A program made the translations under genes and the position numbers. 64,000 nt of DNA from an uncultured Bacilli bacterium (GTDB taxonomy: Bacteria > Bacillota_I > Bacilli_A > RF39 > UBA660). Numbering within the stretch: position 1 is the stretch's first letter; each line of letters starts with the position of its first letter. Positions 1 through 8,788 of this stretch are shown in pieces. The notes below the pieces were generated by a model, which searched no databases, was not told the origin of the DNA, and saw only the letters and a list, made by a program, of their open reading frames with translations. The DNA lies in the NCBI GenBank assembly GCA_910587745.1, contig CAJUNE010000001.1, positions 1 to 64,000 on the forward strand, given 5' to 3'.

Positions 1-1
1 A

Positions 2-520
2 ACTAAAGAATTATATGAAGAATTATTTGATGAACCTTTAACAATGAAAAAGCCAATAAGTCAAATCGGAGAATTTGCTAGTAATCAAACATTAACTATA
101 AAAGGACCAAAAGGAACAATTGAAAGAGTAAGAGTAATGGGTCCATATCGTAATTATAATCAAGTAGAGATATTAAAAAGTGATGCTTACATATTAGGAA
201 TAAACCCACCTGTTAGAGAAAGTAGTGATTTAGAAGACAGTGAAACAATAACTTTAGTAACAGACAAAAAAGAAATAACCTTAAAAAACATTTGCATAAT
301 AGCAGAACGCCATGTACACATGAATGAGAAAAAAGCTAAGGAACTAGGATTTAAAAATGATGATTTAGTAAAATTAATTGTAAATAACGATAAAGGCGGT
401 GAAATGGAAGCTTTTATTAAGATTAAGTCTAACGGTTTTTTTGAAATTCATATAGATCGTGATGATGCCAATGCTTTTTTACTGAATAATGGTGATGAAG
501 TAGAAATTCGTAAAATATAA
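2..520 (+). CDS. pduL: Phosphate propanoyltransferase (PduL family), 3' part
   Basis: This is the C-terminal part of a PduL-type phosphotransacylase, which exchanges acyl-CoA and acyl-phosphate and so links acetyl- or propionyl-CoA to substrate-level ATP formation through a kinase. The frame is open to the left edge, reading LFDEPLTMKKPISQIGEF before the first internal ATG at 44, so the true start lies outside the window. Family hallmarks are the SQIGEFA and GPKGTIERVRVMGP segments and the late AERHVHM motif, whose histidines belong to the metal site. It is followed 15 bp later by dus. With NifJ elsewhere in the window, it fits anaerobic acyl-CoA metabolism. The exact acyl substrate is not decided by the sequence. 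Confidence 0.88.
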   Translation, partial: TKELYEELFDEPLTMKKPISQIGEFASNQTLTIKGPKGTIERVRVMGPYRNYNQVEILKSDAYILGINPPVRESSDLEDSETITLVTDKKEITLKNICIIAERHVHMNEKKAKELGFKNDDLVKLIVNNDKGGEMEAFIKIKSNGFFEIHIDRDDANAFLLNNGDEVEIRKI

Positions 521-535
521 GAAAAGAGATAAAAT

Positions 536-1522
536 ATGAAATGGAAAATAGGAAACATCGAAATAAAAAATCAACTTGTTTTAGCTCCTATGGCAGGAAT
601 ATCAAATACATCATATCGTAAAATAATAAAAGGAATGGGTGCAGGTTTAATATATGCTGAAATGGTTAGTACTAATGCTATAGCATATGGTAATGAAAAA
701 ACTTTTAATTTACTAAAAATGAGTGAAGAAGAAAGGCCAATAGTTCAACAAATATTTGGTAGTGATATTAAAACTTTTGTAGCTGCTGCTAAATTAATAG
801 AAGAAAAAATGCATCCAGATATAATAGATATTAATATGGGATGTCCAGTTCCAAAAGTGGCAGTACGTGCTCAAGCTGGCAGTGCTTTATTAAAAAATCC
901 TGAAAAAATTGGAGAAATAGTTAAAGCTGTTGTCAAAAGTGTAACAGTACCTGTCACTGTAAAAATAAGGAGTGGATGGGATGAAAAAAATATAAATGCT
1001 GTAGAAGTAGCTAAAATTTGTGAAAAAAATGGAGCTAGTGCTATAGCAATTCATGCCAGGACTAGAAGTGAAGGTTATAGTGGTAAAGCTAATTGGGATA
1101 TTATAAAAAAAGTAAAAGAAAGTGTTAACATTCCTGTTATTGGTAATGGGGATATTACAAGTCCCATTTTAGCCAAAAAAATGCTTGACGAAACAGGGTG
1201 TGATGCTATCATGATAGGAAGAGGGGCTTTAGGCAATCCTTGGATATTTAAACAATATTTAAAATATTTAGAAAATAATGCCATAATAGAAGAACCAACA
1301 AATAAAGAAAAAATAGAAATGATAAAGGAACATTATAGACTTTTAAAAGAGGATAAAAATGAACATATAGCATTACTTGAAATTAGGACTCATGCTTTAT
1401 ATTATTTAAAGGGAATGCCTGAATCAAAAATATATAAAGAGTGCATTTGTAAAAGTAAAAATGAAGAAGAATTTCTAAATATTTTAAAAGAATATGAAAA
1501 TTATTTAAATAATAAAAAATGA
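536..1522 (+). CDS. dusB: tRNA-dihydrouridine synthase (Dus family)
   Basis: A flavoenzyme of 328 residues that reduces uridine to dihydrouridine in tRNA. The N-terminal TIM barrel opens with LAPMAGISNTSYRK. The catalytic cysteine is Cys103 in DINMGCPVPKV, followed by the AGSALL segment typical of DusB-type enzymes, and the FMN-binding IGRGALGNPWIF segment is near residue 230. An AGAGAT-like ribosome site precedes the ATG. It probably shares a transcript with the upstream pduL-type gene (15 bp gap). The stop is TGA, and it lies in the hairpin shared with convergent murC. Assignment to the DusB branch rather than another Dus branch is by resemblance. Confidence 0.93.
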   Translation: MKWKIGNIEIKNQLVLAPMAGISNTSYRKIIKGMGAGLIYAEMVSTNAIAYGNEKTFNLLKMSEEERPIVQQIFGSDIKTFVAAAKLIEEKMHPDIIDINMGCPVPKVAVRAQAGSALLKNPEKIGEIVKAVVKSVTVPVTVKIRSGWDEKNINAVEVAKICEKNGASAIAIHARTRSEGYSGKANWDIIKKVKESVNIPVIGNGDITSPILAKKMLDETGCDAIMIGRGALGNPWIFKQYLKYLENNAIIEEPTNKEKIEMIKEHYRLLKEDKNEHIALLEIRTHALYYLKGMPESKIYKECICKSKNEEEFLNILKEYENYLNNKK

Positions 1523-1539
1523 AAAGTTTTACTTTTCAT
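1519..1539 (-). terminator. Intrinsic terminator of murC
   Basis: An 8-bp perfect inverted repeat, ATGAAAAG and CTTTTCAT, with a 5-nt loop. On the minus strand it is followed by a T run at 1514-1518. It overlaps the stop codons of both convergent genes. Confidence 0.7.
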
Positions 1540-2905
1540 CTAATAATATTTTAGCCACTTTATTGATAGGGCCAGCCCCAATAGTAATAATTAAATCATT
1601 TTCTTTGATATTTTTCTTTAAATAAAGAGCAATTTCTTGATAAGTAGGAATGTGAATAGCATTCTTATTTTTTTTACTTATTAAATCCACTAAATCGCTT
1701 TCTTTAACATTCCAAATGTTTTCCTCTCGAGCAGGATAAATATCGCATATTATAATATGATCAAATTTTTGCAAGACTTCTGCAAACTCATTTAAGTGTT
1801 CTATAGTTCTACTATATGTATGAGATTGAAATACAGCCCAAGTTTCATTATGTTTAATTTTTTTAGAAGAATTAAAAGTTGATAATATTTCTGTTGGGTG
1901 ATGTGCAAAATCATCAAATATATGAGCTTTATTAAATTCTCCAAGATATTCAAATCGTCTACCAACTCCAGAAAACTCTTTTAAAGCTTTTTTGATAATA
2001 GTTTTAGATATATTATAGTTTAAAGCTAAACTTATAGTAGCTAAAGCATTTAAAACATTATGACGACCAAAAACACTCAATGTAAAGGTTTCTAAATATT
2101 CATTATTAACATAACAATCAAAAGAAGGATAACCAAAATCTGATATAGTAATATTTTTAGCTTGAACCTTTGCGTTAATATTTTCTATGCCATAAGTAAT
2201 TGTATTATTTCTAAGCTTTAATAATTCACTAGTATTTTTATCATCAACATTTACAACCAAACAACCTGATTCTGGTAGAAGATTTACATATTTTTTAAAA
2301 GAACTTTTTGTGTTTTCAATATTGCCAAAATAATCCAAATGATCATTATCAATATTTAAGATAATTTCGCTTGTAGGATGAAAATGCAAGAAAGAATCAA
2401 CATATTCACAAGCTTCTAAAATAAAATATTTTTTATCTCCTATATAAAAATTACCATTAATTTTTCTTAAAGAAGCGCCAATCTGAATAGTAGGATTTAA
2501 AGAAGCTTCTAAAAATACACTTGCAACCATACTTGTAGTTGTACTTTTTCCGTGTGTGCCACTTATGCAAATTAAGTTTTCATAAGCTTTAGTATATTCT
2601 CCTAAAAATACTGCGCGTTCAACACATTCAATGTTATGATTTCTTGCATAAACAAGTTCAGGATCACTTTGATCTATCGCAGCAGTATAAATAACTAAAT
2701 CTACATTTTCTAACAATTTTAAATCATGACCAATGGTTACATTAATACCAATAGATTTTAAATAAGCAGTATTTTCTGATTCTTGCATATCACTGCCCGA
2801 AACAGATTTTCCATCATTATGTAGTTGAGCTGCGATAGCATACATACTTGCTCCACCAATTCCAATTAAATGAATATTTTTATAATCTACTATTTTATTT
2901 TTCAT
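1529..2905 (-). CDS. murC: UDP-N-acetylmuramate--L-alanine ligase
   Basis: The cytoplasmic ATP-dependent ligase that adds L-Ala to UDP-MurNAc, the first peptide step of peptidoglycan synthesis. It has 458 residues, a normal MurC length. The N-terminal UDP-binding motif GIGGASM is at residues 15-21. The ATP loop GTHGKSTTTS is near 116-125, with Ser where most MurC proteins have Thr after the Lys. FDDFAHHPTEI appears in the C-terminal third. It is transcribed alone, convergent with dus and divergent from the secretion-like locus. Its presence implies that the organism makes peptidoglycan, which separates it from classical mycoplasmas. Confidence 0.95.
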   Translation of the reverse strand: MKNKIVDYKNIHLIGIGGASMYAIAAQLHNDGKSVSGSDMQESENTAYLKSIGINVTIGHDLKLLENVDLVIYTAAIDQSDPELVYARNHNIECVERAVFLGEYTKAYENLICISGTHGKSTTTSMVASVFLEASLNPTIQIGASLRKINGNFYIGDKKYFILEACEYVDSFLHFHPTSEIILNIDNDHLDYFGNIENTKSSFKKYVNLLPESGCLVVNVDDKNTSELLKLRNNTITYGIENINAKVQAKNITISDFGYPSFDCYVNNEYLETFTLSVFGRHNVLNALATISLALNYNISKTIIKKALKEFSGVGRRFEYLGEFNKAHIFDDFAHHPTEILSTFNSSKKIKHNETWAVFQSHTYSRTIEHLNEFAEVLQKFDHIIICDIYPAREENIWNVKESDLVDLISKKNKNAIHIPTYQEIALYLKKNIKENDLIITIGAGPINKVAKILLDEK

Positions 2906-2998
2906 AAATCCACCTCTAAGCTTTACTATATTATATACTTAAAAATAATTAATAAGCAACAAAAAATAAATGTTTTATCTAGTTTTTTACCATAAAGA

Positions 2999-3008
2999 AT
3001 GTTATAAT
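2999..3008 (+). promoter_or_regulatory. Extended -10 promoter of the secretion-like locus
   Basis: TGT followed directly by TATAAT at 3003-3008 forms an extended -10 box. No clear -35 is seen 17 bp upstream. The position is about 54 bp before the chosen ATG at 3062. Confidence 0.6.
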
Positions 3009-3061
3009 TACTATGAATAGTTTTAATCATGTATAAAATTATCTAGATGTTGGAGGAGTTT

Positions 3062-3952
3062 ATGAAAAATTTAAAATATATGTTATTTAGTGCTTTAATA
3101 GTTTTTATTTATATAAACAAAGCAGAAGCAGCAACATGTATATACAATGAACCAGCCAACTTTCCTTATAAATATACAATTACATGCAAAACTGGTTCTA
3201 GTTGCACTGTAAATGACCCTAATAATACCATTTCTATAAAATCTGGAATTACAATATCAATAGGAGATACATGTCCGAGTGAAATTTATACAGAATCAGC
3301 TAATAATGAAATAACAAATATTAGCTTAAATGGTTCCAGCGATAATAAGCATCCCATAAATAGAAACTTATCAACAGAAGGAACTACTGGAAAACCAAAT
3401 GGTTCTACAGAACCTAATGAACCATCAACTAACGCAGAATATGAAAATGATAGTAGATATATTGAAGCTCAAAAAGATATTGAAAAATATTGTCGAGGCG
3501 CTGACATATCAGGATATGAAAATTTAAAAGCTAAGTGTGAAGAAGCACGAAAAAAAGCAGAAGAAGTAAAAGCACTTTATGAAGGAGCAGATGGGGATTT
3601 TGACCCTGAAAATTTTTGTAAAGGTCCAGTCCAAGGAGTCTTTACTACTTTAGGTTGGGTATTTTTTGTTATAAAAATAGTAATACCAATATTATTAATA
3701 ATTTTTGGAAGTATAGATGTAGGTAAAGCAGTAATAGCTAGTAAAGATGATGAAATAAAAAAATCTATAAAAACTTTAGCAATCCGAACAATTGCTGGAA
3801 TAATAATATTTTTAATTCCAACTATTTTAAATTTAGCTGTAAAATTAATTGATAATAGTGAAGTTTATAATGGAACTTTTTGGGATTGTACTAAATGTAT
3901 GTTAGATCCAGTCAATAGTATTTGTAGTGGATTAAGGAGTGAACGACAATGA
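3062..3952 (+). CDS. Secreted protein with C-terminal VirB2-like hairpin
   Basis: Unknown protein, 296 residues. The start is the ATG at 3062, placed 3 nt after GGAGGAG (3052-3058); an ATG at 3047 would lie upstream of this site. A signal peptide ends near AEAATC. A Cys-containing ectodomain of about 175 residues follows, including a Ser/Pro/Asn-rich linker. The C-terminus has two membrane helices (about residues 193-218 and 235-262) separated by the charged loop ASKDDEIKKSIK. That hairpin is the layout of VirB2/TrbC pilins, but canonical pilins lack such an ectodomain. The hairpin resembles the one in the next gene, which overlaps by 4 bp, so the two look like paralogues. Role inferred: surface or pilus subunit of a T4SS-like machine. 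Confidence 0.75.
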   Translation: MKNLKYMLFSALIVFIYINKAEAATCIYNEPANFPYKYTITCKTGSSCTVNDPNNTISIKSGITISIGDTCPSEIYTESANNEITNISLNGSSDNKHPINRNLSTEGTTGKPNGSTEPNEPSTNAEYENDSRYIEAQKDIEKYCRGADISGYENLKAKCEEARKKAEEVKALYEGADGDFDPENFCKGPVQGVFTTLGWVFFVIKIVIPILLIIFGSIDVGKAVIASKDDEIKKSIKTLAIRTIAGIIIFLIPTILNLAVKLIDNSEVYNGTFWDCTKCMLDPVNSICSGLRSERQ

Positions 3953-5148
3953 AAAAGAATATAATGAGTTCATTAATTATATTAGCTTTGTTTTTTTGTT
4001 TAATACCAAACGCAAATGCTTACGAACAAGGAACAATTACTTGTATATACAATGATAATAGCACTTACAGTAGTGGATCAGATTCATGGAAAAAATACCT
4101 TAATGTAACATTTTATGGTGTAGGAACAGCTATGCCAAACGTAGGAAATATTGAGTATTATTCAATATATAATAATGATTTAAATGACAAAAGAATAACA
4201 TTTTCTTATGAACATGACGCCATTAATTATTTTGTTAATTTTAATTCTTTTATTCCAGAAATTGAAGCTCAATATACTTATGTGCCATCGATTCTTTTAA
4301 GTGATGTTTCACAAGGCTTAAATGCTATTAAAGAAAATAAAAAAGAACTAGTTTGTCCAAGTCAAATGATGATTCTTGAACGAACTATTGAAACAGGAAA
4401 ATGGAATCCATTAGTTCCAAATGAAATCAAGACTCAATATGATCTTTATGCATGTGGTAATAATTATGGAGATTATAATAATGATACATGCCCAACAATG
4501 CGTACATACTTAACTGAATATAGAAAAACAGTTAATCATGATGGGTCATCTGGTAGTTTTCATACTATGAATTATTACACTGGTAGTCTTATAAGCAATG
4601 TTGGACAAAAAGATCCTACGCAAACGAACATACAAGATGTATATAATGATACACAACAAAAAATAGAAGCAATTTGTAAAGATGAAGAAAATAACGAGAT
4701 TTTTGATGAAGAAGAATGTAAAAAATTACAAATGCAACAAGGTAGTAATGTAAATCAAGCTGAAACCAATTTAGGAGTTTCAGAAGAAACATTAAAAGAT
4801 GAATATCTGGGATTCAAAGCAAATATAAATATAAATTTTGATACAAGCAAAGGATGCGAAAGTTATTTAGGAAATCCAAAAGATAATATTAATAAACCTC
4901 CAGCATATTACTTACAGTTTACATTTGATTTAATAAAATATATAGCAATAGTTCTTTTATTAGTTTTAACAATAGTAGAATATGCAAAAGCAGTAGCATC
5001 TAGTAATCAGGATGCAATAAAAAAAGCTACACTTAATACAGTGAAGAGATTAATAATTGCAGCAGTAATATTTATGTTACCTATGATAATAGAATTTTTA
5101 TTTAAAGTTTTAGGCATATACAGTTCAACAACTTGTGGCATAAAATAG
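3949..5148 (+). CDS. Secreted protein with C-terminal VirB2-like hairpin, paralogue
   Basis: Unknown protein of 399 residues that overlaps the preceding gene by ATGA, suggesting coupled translation. The signal peptide ends at NANAYEQ. The mature part begins with TITCIYND, similar to TCIYNE in the upstream paralogue. The ectodomain (about 300 residues) has several scattered cysteines and no family I recognise. Two C-terminal membrane helices flank AKAVASSNQDAIKKA, matching the loop of the upstream protein (GKAVIASKDDEIKKS). By layout it is a second pilin-like or surface subunit. The ectodomain function is unknown. Confidence 0.75.
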   Translation: MKKNIMSSLIILALFFCLIPNANAYEQGTITCIYNDNSTYSSGSDSWKKYLNVTFYGVGTAMPNVGNIEYYSIYNNDLNDKRITFSYEHDAINYFVNFNSFIPEIEAQYTYVPSILLSDVSQGLNAIKENKKELVCPSQMMILERTIETGKWNPLVPNEIKTQYDLYACGNNYGDYNNDTCPTMRTYLTEYRKTVNHDGSSGSFHTMNYYTGSLISNVGQKDPTQTNIQDVYNDTQQKIEAICKDEENNEIFDEEECKKLQMQQGSNVNQAETNLGVSEETLKDEYLGFKANININFDTSKGCESYLGNPKDNINKPPAYYLQFTFDLIKYIAIVLLLVLTIVEYAKAVASSNQDAIKKATLNTVKRLIIAAVIFMLPMIIEFLFKVLGIYSSTTCGIK

Positions 5149-5163
5149 AAAGGAGTGAAATCA

Positions 5164-7290
5164 ATGTTTTTAGGTGTATGGTGGAATCCGTTTTCTTGGG
5201 GGCAAGATATTTTAGATGGAATTGTATCATTCTTTTATGGAATTCTATTAACCTTAGATTGCATTATTTATTCTTTTGTTAGTTATGTATACCAAATTTT
5301 TTTGGTTTTAGCGCAAGGCGGAAAACTAATTGATGATAAGTTTATAGGAGATTTGGTAAATAGAATCTATATAATTATAGGAGTAGTTATGTTATTCTTA
5401 ATAGCATATTCACTTTTGAAGTCAATGGTTAATCCAGATGAAGCATTAAAGGGAAAACAGTCGCCTGTAAATCTTATAAAAGATGTTATAATATCCGTAG
5501 CTTTAATTGCATTATTACCAACAATTTTTGAGTTTGCTTTTGATTTTCAAAATTCATTATTAATAAATAACACTATTGGAAAAATTATTGTTGGGGCTGC
5601 TGGCAGTGGCAGTTCTGACCCAGCTAACACTATAAGAGATGGCGGCTACATAATGTCAGAAGGTGTTTTTAAGGCATTTTTACATGCTAATCCTGAATTT
5701 TGTGATACAAAAGCAGAAGAAAGTAATGGGGTATCAGAGTCTGGAGAAGCTTGTAAAATAATAGAAGTAGATAACAAAGGTACAACTTATGGTGATTTAT
5801 GGGATGAAGCAAGAAATTCTACAACATTTTGGGCTTTAGCAAGAGTAGGGCCTAGTATTCTAAAAGGAGAAGTTAATTATTACTTTTTAATAGCGCCAGC
5901 TGCAGGCATATTTGTTTTATTTGTTTTATTACAATATTGTTTAGATATGGCGTTAAGGTTAGTAAAACTAGCAGTATATGAAGTTATAGCACCGATACCA
6001 ATATTTGCACGAATAATGCCCAATGAACAAGCAAAAAAAGTATTTAGTAATTGGTTAAAAGTAACAATGTCAACATTTACTGAAGTATTTATAAGAATTG
6101 CAATTTTATATTTTGCAGTATTCTTAATTAGTACTGTTACAGCTAGTATAAATGATATTTTTGGTACTGTATTTAGTGGTTCTGCAAGATTAGATATTCT
6201 ATTAATAGCACAAGCATTAATAATAGTAGGTATAATACTATTTGTTAAACAAGCTCCAGAAATTATCAAAGAGATTACAGGCTTAGATGCTGGAAAATAT
6301 GGTAAGTCATTAATGAAAGGAATAGGCATGATGACTGCAACACTTGGAGGAGGAGCAACAGCAGCTATTAGAACAGCAGCTAATGATAAAGATAATCATG
6401 GCTTTAAAAAAGGATTCAACGCTTTTAAAGCAGGAATGGGTGCTGGAGCTAGAGGTTTATGGCATGGAAATAAAGTTGAAAAGTTTGGTGATATGCCTAA
6501 AGCAGCAGGGAAAGCAGCTTCTAACACATTAGATCATAGAGCTAAAGTTAAAGCAGCAGGAGGAAATGGAGCTTACTTAAAACAATGGATAGAGGATAAA
6601 GGAAAAGATTTCGAAGCTTGGAAGTCAGGTGGTTTTGAAGCTCAACAAAAAACTTTAGAGGCAATAAATGCAATTACTCAAAATGCTGATGCTGTTAAAT
6701 CTAAAACTGAAGGATTTGTTAAAGATAAAAAATATATGTTTAGTTTGCTTGATGGTGGTAGTGCTCCTAGAACAATAAATTATTCAGGAGGAAGACATGT
6801 AGATATTGATGATACTACATCCTTAAGTGCTATAGAGGCTTTAATACAAACTTTAAAAAATACTGGCGATGCTGATGATGCAATTTTAGCAGATGAATTA
6901 AATAATGAAATGCAAGTGCGAATTAAAGAATTAGGAAAAAATTTATCAAAAGTTGCAAATGGTAGCATGACAGACGGAGCTTTTAATAGCCAATATATGA
7001 TCCAAACTTTTGATCCTACAACAGGAGCTCAAAAGTTTCAAATTCAGAAAGAAGCTAGTGTAGAAATGTCAGAAACAGCATCACAATTTGATTTATTAAA
7101 AAAGCGTTTAGAAGACGACCCTTCTATAGCAGATTTGACAAATGTAAAAGCTAAGTATCCAACAGGACTATCAAGTTTAACAATAGATCAATCTTCAGAT
7201 TTATCTAAAGAATTGAAAAGAGATGCTGCTGTTATACAACAGGAAATTACACTTGAACAAGAACGAAGAAAGGCTAAAGAGAAAAAATAA
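5164..7290 (+). CDS. VirB6/TrbL-like polytopic membrane protein
   Basis: A protein of 708 residues. The ATG at 5164 lies 8 nt after AGGAG (5151-5155); the GTG at 5155 is inside that site. The N-terminal part of about 400 residues has several hydrophobic segments (for example residues 16-55, 70-90, 105-125 and a cluster around 240-370), as in VirB6/TrbL inner-membrane channel proteins. The remaining roughly 300 residues are hydrophilic, Ala/Lys-rich and without a recognised domain. Family assignment rests on topology, the preceding pilin-like genes and the downstream PrgI/VirB4 genes. Role inferred: the translocation channel. Confidence 0.72.
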   Translation: MFLGVWWNPFSWGQDILDGIVSFFYGILLTLDCIIYSFVSYVYQIFLVLAQGGKLIDDKFIGDLVNRIYIIIGVVMLFLIAYSLLKSMVNPDEALKGKQSPVNLIKDVIISVALIALLPTIFEFAFDFQNSLLINNTIGKIIVGAAGSGSSDPANTIRDGGYIMSEGVFKAFLHANPEFCDTKAEESNGVSESGEACKIIEVDNKGTTYGDLWDEARNSTTFWALARVGPSILKGEVNYYFLIAPAAGIFVLFVLLQYCLDMALRLVKLAVYEVIAPIPIFARIMPNEQAKKVFSNWLKVTMSTFTEVFIRIAILYFAVFLISTVTASINDIFGTVFSGSARLDILLIAQALIIVGIILFVKQAPEIIKEITGLDAGKYGKSLMKGIGMMTATLGGGATAAIRTAANDKDNHGFKKGFNAFKAGMGAGARGLWHGNKVEKFGDMPKAAGKAASNTLDHRAKVKAAGGNGAYLKQWIEDKGKDFEAWKSGGFEAQQKTLEAINAITQNADAVKSKTEGFVKDKKYMFSLLDGGSAPRTINYSGGRHVDIDDTTSLSAIEALIQTLKNTGDADDAILADELNNEMQVRIKELGKNLSKVANGSMTDGAFNSQYMIQTFDPTTGAQKFQIQKEASVEMSETASQFDLLKKRLEDDPSIADLTNVKAKYPTGLSSLTIDQSSDLSKELKRDAAVIQQEITLEQERRKAKEKK

Positions 7291-7838
7291 TGTCATTTGT
7301 GAGTAAAATTAGAAATTGGACTTATAGTAGCATTTCAAATGATAAAAATGAAATTGAAACATATCAAGTATTTCAAAATGAAATAAATAATATAAATCAA
7401 ACAATAGAAGGGTTTATCAAAGAAGAAGGTTCAGAAAATTATTTATTACATGTTTTATATAATGGTAAGTTAGTGTCTCTTTCATTTTTAGAAACATTAA
7501 AAAACTCTATACTAAATAATAAAAGATTAAGTATACAAGATAGAGTTCAAGAAAGCTCTTTACTTGATAGCGCATATAGAAGTGGATTAGAAGAACTAAA
7601 AAATAGAATTATAAATATGGCTAGAATAAATCCAGATAATGTTTATTTAAGCAAAATATCTAGTTCTTTAAATGTAATAAATACATTATTAAAAAGATAC
7701 TTACATTTAATAGCAATTAAGAAAAGTGGCTTAACGACTATATCAAATTATGATGAATTAAAACAATTAGAAGAAAGTATTATAATGAGAATTAGTGAAT
7801 TAAATTATCGAATTACTACAGATACAATGAAAAGATAA
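7290..7838 (+). CDS. Unknown helical protein of the secretion-like locus
   Basis: A protein of 182 residues with no recognised family, signal peptide or membrane helix. It is Asn/Ile/Leu/Lys-rich and probably mostly alpha-helical. Its ATG overlaps the upstream stop as TAATG, so it is probably translated by reinitiation after the VirB6-like gene and made in step with it. It may be a cytoplasmic accessory protein. It is the last gene before a probable terminator and a new promoter. Confidence 0.7.
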   Translation: MSFVSKIRNWTYSSISNDKNEIETYQVFQNEINNINQTIEGFIKEEGSENYLLHVLYNGKLVSLSFLETLKNSILNNKRLSIQDRVQESSLLDSAYRSGLEELKNRIINMARINPDNVYLSKISSSLNVINTLLKRYLHLIAIKKSGLTTISNYDELKQLEESIIMRISELNYRITTDTMKR

Positions 7839-7861
7839 GTATAAAAGTACTTTTCTTTTTT
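7829..7861 (+). terminator. Probable intrinsic terminator
   Basis: GAAAAG pairs with CTTTTC across a 15-nt AT-rich loop, followed by a run of T. The stem begins inside the last codons of the upstream gene. Confidence 0.45.
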
Positions 7862-7909
7862 AAATTTAAATAAATATTAAAAATACATCTACCCCTTTAA
7901 AAGTAATTA

Positions 7910-7918
7910 TGTTATAAT
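7910..7918 (+). promoter_or_regulatory. Extended -10 promoter before the prgI-like gene
   Basis: TGT precedes TATAAT at 7913-7918, the same arrangement as the promoter at 3003. It implies a second transcription unit containing the PrgI-like and VirB4 genes. Confidence 0.6.
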
Positions 7919-7944
7919 AAATAAGTAAAATAGGAGTGATTAGT

Positions 7945-8250
7945 TTGAATAATTATTTAATTCCAGCTAACTCTAAAAAATCAATGTTAATATTAGGTTT
8001 TTTTACAATGACTGATTTAATATTATTTGGTTCTGGAGTTGGTATTACATTAATTTTATTAATGACAATCCATAGTACTAAAGTAGGAATAATGTTATTG
8101 ATATTATGTCCAGCATTAATAACAGGTTTTTTAGTAATGCCAGTCCCATATTATCATAACGTTTTACAATTTATTACAAATGTCTATACATTTTATAGTG
8201 AGCAAAGACATTATTTATGGAAAGGATGGTGTTATAATGGCGAAGAGTAG
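7945..8250 (+). CDS. PrgI-family T4SS membrane protein
   Basis: A protein of 101 residues. The likely start is the TTG at 7945, 8 nt after AGGAG (7932-7936); the GTG at 7936 overlaps that site. Two membrane helices lie at about residues 18-38 and 45-65. A short C-terminal tail ends EQRHYLWKGW, resembling the conserved ending of PrgI-family proteins of Gram-positive conjugation systems. PrgI proteins stand in the VirB3 position next to VirB4, and here the virB4 start overlaps the end of this gene by 14 bp. Assignment is by size, topology, tail motif and neighbour. Confidence 0.78.
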   Translation: MNNYLIPANSKKSMLILGFFTMTDLILFGSGVGITLILLMTIHSTKVGIMLLILCPALITGFLVMPVPYYHNVLQFITNVYTFYSEQRHYLWKGWCYNGEE

Positions 8251-8788
8251 TTATAAATATAGTGAAGATTGGTTACCAATCAAACAAATATTAAATGGAA
8301 TGATTCAACTGGATAATGGGGAATTTGTAACAGGCGTAAAAGTCCACCCAAGAAATATATTTATATCTGATCAAGGCTTACAAAATGCGATTATTGGTAA
8401 TTTAAGAAATTTTTACAATTCTATAAGTTTTGAATTTTGGTTAATAATCGCTGATAGACCAGTAGATATAGGGGTTTATTTATCACAACTCCAAATATTA
8501 TATAACGATAATAACACCAGTCAAATTCAAAAGAAATTAATTATGGAAGACATTAATAAAGCTAACATGTTTATGAGTGCCGAATATAATGTTGTTGATA
8601 CTGAGTATTACATTTTATTTAAAGAAAAGAGAATGGAATTAATCCAAAAGAAATTACATACTTTAATAAGTGGTTTAGCTAATTCCGGACTAAATTCATC
8701 ACAAACTTCAAATGATGATTTAAGAATGGTTTTAGATAATTTCTTAAATGGTGGGGCGCATACAAGTTTTGGGACGGTGATGAGTTAA
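8237..8788 (+). pseudogene. virB4: VirB4 ATPase, N-terminal part (frameshifted)
   Basis: This frame encodes the N-terminal 183 residues of a VirB4-type ATPase (DWLPIKQILNGMIQLDNGEF onward) and stops at TAA 8786-8788. The ATG at 8237 follows AAAGGATGG. Near 8750-8757 (GGTGGGGCGCA) the sense appears to pass to the frame of the next ORF. Read in that frame, the same DNA gives AYKFWDGDELMSVKG directly before the downstream start, with no stop. One missing base in the G run would restore a single protein of about 778 residues, a normal length for Gram-positive VirB4. It may be a real mutation, phase-variable tract or sequencing error. Confidence 0.75.

Noticed and set aside
5880..6329. Antisense 149-codon frame within the VirB6-like gene
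   Set aside because: A shadow of the hydrophobic sense frame, with no ribosome site or independent features.
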